Notes under the pieces: model-generated | The model's input: only the letters and a program-made list of their open reading frames with translations | What the model was told of the DNA's origin: nothing | Databases searched by the model: none | Origin: Endomicrobiia bacterium | Lineage (GTDB): Bacteria; Elusimicrobiota; Endomicrobiia; Endomicrobiales; Endomicrobiaceae | NCBI GenBank assembly: GCA_009782015.1 | Contig: WQUP01000008.1 | Location: forward strand, 1 to 7,989 | Direction: 5' to 3' | DNA length: 7,989 bases | Translations under genes and position numbers: made by a program | Part shown: in pieces, positions 5,796-7,989 of the stretch | How positions within the stretch are numbered: the first letter of the stretch is position 1 | Layout of the letters: each line of letters opens with the position of its first letter

Positions 5796-6992
5796 ATGCC
5801 TAAACCCCGCGTAGCAATAACGCTAGGAGACATTGCGGGAATAGGGCCTGAAGTAGTTTACGGGGCGGTAAATTCTTTGAAAGTTCAAAGGGTTTGCCGC
5901 CCCGTAATTTTTGGAGACAAAACGGCGATAAAGGCGATGCAGGGATGCGGAGATGCGGAGATGCGGAGCAACGGAAAAGCAGGTAAAAACAGCAGTTTCG
6001 CCTCCTCGCCTCCTCGCCTCCTCGCCTCATTTGTTATCACTTCCGACGTCGGCAAAGTCGCGCTCGGAAAACCGTCTAAAAAATCCGGTATAGCCGCATA
6101 TAACGCCGTAAAAGCCGCGACGCAGTTTTGCCTTGACGGCAAAGCGGACGCTTTAGTCACCGCGCCGGTATCTAAAGAATCGCTGAAACTTGCCGGCGTA
6201 AAGTACCCGGGACACACCGAGCTGTTAGCCGCTTTAACAAAAAGTAAAAAATTTGCGATGATGATGGCCTGCGGCGGCATTAATGCCGTTATGGTCACTC
6301 GCCACATCCCGCTTTCTAAAGTTTCCGCAAATATTAAAACAAAAGACATAGTAGAAACCGTAAAACTTGCCGTAAGTTTTTTAAAACAACAGTGTGGAGA
6401 GTGGAGAGTGGAGAGTGAAGATAACTGCGATGCAGAGATGCAGGGATGCAGGGATGCAGGGAAACAACTTTTGCCGTCATTGCGAGGCAGCACCCGATTA
6501 AGACACTCGAGTGTAAACTCCGCTGCCGAAGCAATCCAGGGCAGTTGCCGTATCTTCACTCCTCACTCTTCACTCCCCACTCTGCCGTTGAAAGTCGTTT
6601 TGTGCAGTCTCAACCCCCATGCCGGCGACAACGGCATCTTAGGCTGCGAAGAAAAAGAAATAATTTTTCCTGCGGCAAAAAAACTTAAATCTCTCGGCAT
6701 AAACGCGGCAGTAATGCCCGCAGATTCCGCATGGCTCAAAACCAAAAACGGCGAATTCGATTTGATATGCGGCATGTACCACGACCAAATAATGATACCG
6801 CTGAAATGCATAGACGCCCAAAAAATAGTAAACGTTACGGCAGGACTTCCTTTTGTAAGGACGTCCCCCGGCCACGGGACGGCTTTTGACATAGCCGGCA
6901 AGGGGCTTGCGCCCCGCGGCTTAGCTGATCCGGCGGCAATGACGGAAGCCATACTTTTCGCCGCAAAAACGGCAAACAGCCGTTCCGAATGA
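5796..6992 (+). CDS. pdxA: 4-hydroxythreonine-4-phosphate dehydrogenase PdxA with two repeat insertions
   Basis: PdxA oxidises 4-phosphohydroxy-L-threonine with NAD to a product that decarboxylates and is condensed by PdxJ in the deoxyxylulose-dependent vitamin B6 route. Family motifs in order are GDIAGIGPE (11–19), VTAPVSK (121–127), PGHTE (138–142), RHIPL (169–173), LNPHAGDNG (272–280), MYHDQ (327–331) and LPFVRTSPGHGTAFDIAGKG. The three metal-ligand histidines are present at 170, 275 and 329. The His275–His329 spacing is normal. The His170–His275 spacing is about 60 residues too long because a repeat copy sits at 198–264; an octad-repeat segment occupies about 47–78. The total of 398 residues exceeds the usual 320–330. 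The start is three bases after the surA stop, with no clear ribosome binding site, suggesting translational coupling. Common family residues differ in GDIAG (usually GDPAG) and PGHGT (often DHGT). An erythronate-dehydrogenase PdxA2 role is possible but no partner gene is seen. Confidence 0.93.
   Translation: MPKPRVAITLGDIAGIGPEVVYGAVNSLKVQRVCRPVIFGDKTAIKAMQGCGDAEMRSNGKAGKNSSFASSPPRLLASFVITSDVGKVALGKPSKKSGIAAYNAVKAATQFCLDGKADALVTAPVSKESLKLAGVKYPGHTELLAALTKSKKFAMMMACGGINAVMVTRHIPLSKVSANIKTKDIVETVKLAVSFLKQQCGEWRVESEDNCDAEMQGCRDAGKQLLPSLRGSTRLRHSSVNSAAEAIQGSCRIFTPHSSLPTLPLKVVLCSLNPHAGDNGILGCEEKEIIFPAAKKLKSLGINAAVMPADSAWLKTKNGEFDLICGMYHDQIMIPLKCIDAQKIVNVTAGLPFVRTSPGHGTAFDIAGKGLAPRGLADPAAMTEAILFAAKTANSRSE
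5936..6029. repeat. Octad-array palindrome with mismatched arms, in frame in pdxA
   Basis: The left array (5936–5967) is four octads, GATGCAGG followed by GATGCGGA three times. The right array (5998–6029) is TCGCCTCC three times followed by TCGCCTCA. Both arms are 32 nt with an 8-nt period, but the right arm reversed (GGAGGCGA) matches the left unit only partly. The arms look like relatives of two different octad lineages rather than a clean inverted repeat. The segment encodes QGCGDAEMRSNG … SPPRLLAS between FGDKTAIKAM and FVITSDVGKV of PdxA. Confidence 0.75.
6429..6460 (+). repeat. Four GATGCAGR octads nested inside copy 4
   Basis: GATGCAGA is followed by three GATGCAGG units, 32 nt in all. 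This is the same unit family and array length as the left arm at 5936–5967 in the same gene. No matching right arm is visible downstream, so this looks like half an element. Confidence 0.75.
6476..6539. repeat. GTCATTGCGAG…GCAATCCAG element nested in copy 4
   Basis: The edges GTCATTGCGAG (6476–6486) and GCAATCCAG (6531–6539) are the same as those of the inverted relative at 1313–1353 in mfd. Inside, GGCAGC (6486–6491) pairs with GCTGCC (6522–6527). A perfect 12-nt palindrome, ACACTCGAGTGT (6503–6514), lies in the loop. The centre shares nothing obvious with the mfd copy. Confidence 0.72.
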
Positions 6993-7008
6993 AAAAAGGG
7001 GGGCAAAG

Positions 7009-7380
7009 ATGAAAAAGATTTTATCGCTGGCAGTCATGGCGGTTTTTATTTTCGGAGGGATTTTTGTTTTAGCGTCTTGTTCGAAAAGCGATAACGCTAT
7101 AAACGGTGTTGTCACTCCGTTTGAAGGCAAGTGGGTCATGGAAGGATCGTCGGATACGCTGACTTTCACGGGCAATACTTATACGCTTATTAACTCTGAC
7201 GGCACGGAGGGATATAAAGCGGCGTTTACTTATACGGCTACGGATATTACGGCCACCATTTCGCAAAAGTACGAAAACGGAAAATGGTCAGACGTACAAC
7301 CGGTGACCGATACCGCCGCGTATAAACTTGACGGAAACACTTTAACTTTCGGTGACTTTACGTACGTGAAACAGGACTGA
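7009..7380 (+). CDS. Small lipoprotein of unknown function
   Basis: This is a 123-residue predicted lipoprotein I cannot assign to a named gene. The signal peptide has MKK, a hydrophobic stretch to about residue 20 and the lipobox LASC, giving a lipidated Cys at 24. The following Ser-Lys-Ser does not include the Asp at +2 that marks inner-membrane retention in enterics. The mature part (about 36–123) is rich in Thr, Gly and Tyr, with alternating patterns such as GKWVMEGSSDTLTFTGNTY, then DITATISQKYENGKW, and LDGNTLTFGDFTYV near the end. That suggests a small beta-barrel or lipocalin-like fold. A G-run (6998–7003) five bases ahead of the ATG serves as a weak ribosome binding site. It starts 16 nt after pdxA stops, so it is probably the last gene of the operon. 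There is no sign of a metabolic link to PdxA. Confidence 0.82.
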   Translation: MKKILSLAVMAVFIFGGIFVLASCSKSDNAINGVVTPFEGKWVMEGSSDTLTFTGNTYTLINSDGTEGYKAAFTYTATDITATISQKYENGKWSDVQPVTDTAAYKLDGNTLTFGDFTYVKQD

Positions 7381-7436
7381 TTTTGAGTTGACAAAAAAAG
7401 CACGACAAACGCATGAAAACATGTGAAGCAGTTATT

Positions 7437-7470
7437 CCCCTTCTGCGAGGGGTGTGCTTTAGCGCGGGGT
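7437..7470. repeat. Hairpin-rich repeat remnant
   Basis: CCCCT (7437–7441) pairs with AGGGG (7448–7452) around TCTGCG. Directly after it, GTGCT … AGCGC (7454–7465) forms a second small stem with a wobble pair. The arrangement of a conserved-looking hairpin next to a short variable one resembles the nested GC-rich element in mfd, but its outer partner is not present. Confidence 0.45.
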
Positions 7471-7544
7471 GGTCTTTGTTGTCAGCAGTTGCCAAACTTC
7501 TAAGCTCTCCAAACTTCCTAACTTCCGCCGTTATGCTGCCGTTA

Positions 7545-7575
7545 TTGAAACTTCGTTTATTTTGTTGTATAAAAT
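7545..7575 (+). promoter_or_regulatory. Sigma70-like promoter directly ahead of rimI
   Basis: TTGAAA (7545–7550) and TATAAA (7568–7573) each match five of six consensus bases, with a 17-nt spacer. The expected transcript start, about seven bases past the -10 box, falls at 7580–7581, which is the A of the rimI ATG. With no ribosome binding site in front of that ATG, the mRNA may be leaderless. Confidence 0.55.
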
Positions 7576-7580
7576 CATCC

Positions 7581-7989
7581 ATGGAAATCGTAAACTTCTC
7601 GCCGGACTTTTTAAATGATATAATTGCGATAGAAAACGGCTCTTTTCCTCGTCCCTGGAACGAAAAGATGTTTTTGGATTCAGCGGCCAATAAGGGCGTT
7701 GAATTTAAAGTTGCAGTGGAAAATAAAAAAACGGCAGGATACTGCCTGTTTTGGATTGCGGGCGGAGAGACGGAAATACTCAACATTGCCGTGGCAGAGG
7801 AATTCCGCGGCAGGTCGTTTGCAAGAAATATGCTTGCGCTTGTCGAGAAAATGTCGAAAGAAGCCGGCTCCGGCGCGATATTTCTTGAAGTGCGGGAAAA
7901 CAATAAAGCCGCGATAAACTTGTATCTTTCGTCAGGTTTTGAAAAGACGGGAATAAGAAAAAAATATTATATCACGGAGGACGCGGTCC
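7581..7989 (+). CDS. rimI: Ribosomal protein S18-alanine N-acetyltransferase RimI (3' end cut off)
   Basis: RimI is a cytoplasmic GNAT enzyme that transfers acetyl from acetyl-CoA to the N-terminal alanine of ribosomal protein S18. The first 136 residues are visible. Family marks are IENGSFPRPW (17–26), the strand LNIAVAEEF, the acetyl-CoA loop RGRSFA (76–81), FLEVRENNKAAINLY with Glu103 and Tyr115, SSGF (117–120) and the conserved tail RKKYYITEDAV. Glu103 and Tyr115 fall at the same numbers as the catalytic pair known from enteric RimI, which supports the start at 7581 over an in-frame ATG at 7533. The loop has Ser79 where GNAT proteins usually have Gly (R/Q-x-x-G-x-G/A). In many genomes rimI lies near tsaB/tsaE, but that cannot be checked here. 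The gene is preceded by its own likely promoter and no ribosome binding site. Confidence 0.9.
   Translation, partial: MEIVNFSPDFLNDIIAIENGSFPRPWNEKMFLDSAANKGVEFKVAVENKKTAGYCLFWIAGGETEILNIAVAEEFRGRSFARNMLALVEKMSKEAGSGAIFLEVRENNKAAINLYLSSGFEKTGIRKKYYITEDAV

Larger units (their letters stand above)
6385..6589. repeat. Heptad-arm palindromic element, copy 4, in frame in pdxA
   Basis: The left arm (6392–6423: GTGTGGA, GAGTGGA twice, GAGTGAA, GATA) and the right arm (6551–6582) are imperfect inverted repeats. They are flanked by AACAACA (6385–6391) and TGCCGTT (6583–6589). The translation QQCGEWRVESED … IFTPHSSLPTLP uses the same frame as copies 1 and 2. It is inserted between PdxA segments AVSFLK and LKVVLCSLNPHAG. 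Two other repeats are nested inside, at 6429–6460 and 6476–6539. Confidence 0.88.
7381..7580. other. Gene-free gap made of repeat remnants, ending in a promoter
   Basis: I find no supportable gene here. CATG-AAAA-CATG (7412–7423) and CCCCT-TCTGCG-AGGGG (7437–7452) are small hairpins. Bases 7453–7466 can form a further stem around TTTA, followed by GGGGTGGTC. Bases 7483–7518 are degenerate tandem AAACTTC/TAACTTCC units, the style of one arm of the window's repeats but of a family with no partner arm here. None of the hairpins is followed by a T-run, so a terminator for the upstream operon is not clear. Confidence 0.6.

Noticed and set aside
5885..6559. 224-codon open frame on the minus strand over pdxA
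   Set aside because: Palindromic inserts are open on both strands, which lengthens antisense frames; the plus strand carries all PdxA motifs.
191..6589. Insertion sequence or integron explaining the repeats
   Set aside because: No transposase, integrase or att-like site is present; the elements are too short to code for their own mobility.
7388..7420. TTGACA at 7388 as a promoter
   Set aside because: No acceptable -10 box is present at 16–18 nt spacing.
7358..7903. 181-codon open frame on the minus strand over rimI
   Set aside because: It is antisense to a clear RimI with catalytic residues in place and part of it runs through repeat debris.

Overview
The window reads as a chromosomal segment of a diderm (Gram-negative type) bacterium of moderate GC content. 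It carries two periplasm-directed parvulin chaperones, lipoprotein signal peptides and the familiar surA–pdxA neighbourhood. Dense, nested palindromic repeats that sit inside coding genes in frame recall Elusimicrobiota-like or other repeat-rich lineages. That taxonomic guess is an inference and is weak; no rRNA or other phylogenetic marker is present.

Layout, all genes on the + strand: (1) 1–3591, mfd (transcription-repair coupling factor), open at the left edge. (2) 3592–3754, an intergenic palindromic repeat followed by a good sigma70-like promoter. (3) 3764–4672, a parvulin (PpiC) lipoprotein. (4) 4719–5792, a SurA-like periplasmic chaperone with a cleavable signal peptide. (5) 5796–6992, pdxA (vitamin B6 synthesis). 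(6) 7009–7380, a small unrecognised lipoprotein. (7) 7381–7580, a gene-free stretch of repeat debris that ends in a promoter. (8) 7581–7989, rimI (ribosomal protein acetyltransferase), cut by the right edge. Genes 3–6 are tightly spaced and probably form one operon from the promoter at 3699–3727. rimI probably has its own promoter and may be leaderless.

The most unusual content is the repeats. One family, built of 32-nt arms made of four GAGTGRA heptads plus GATA, occurs four times. Three copies interrupt mfd (twice) and pdxA (once) without breaking the frame and are always read in the same frame. These copies carry other palindromes nested inside. Those inner palindromes have conserved edges and centres that differ in sequence but stay self-complementary. 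Further in-frame insertions are tandem GTACC palindromes, octad arrays and short tandem hairpins with three-base loops. In Mfd all insertions lie outside the RNA-polymerase-binding domain and the translocase motor. In PdxA they lie between the metal-binding and substrate motifs. The pattern resembles the Rickettsia palindromic elements, which also insert in frame into protein genes, but the sequences here are different and modular.
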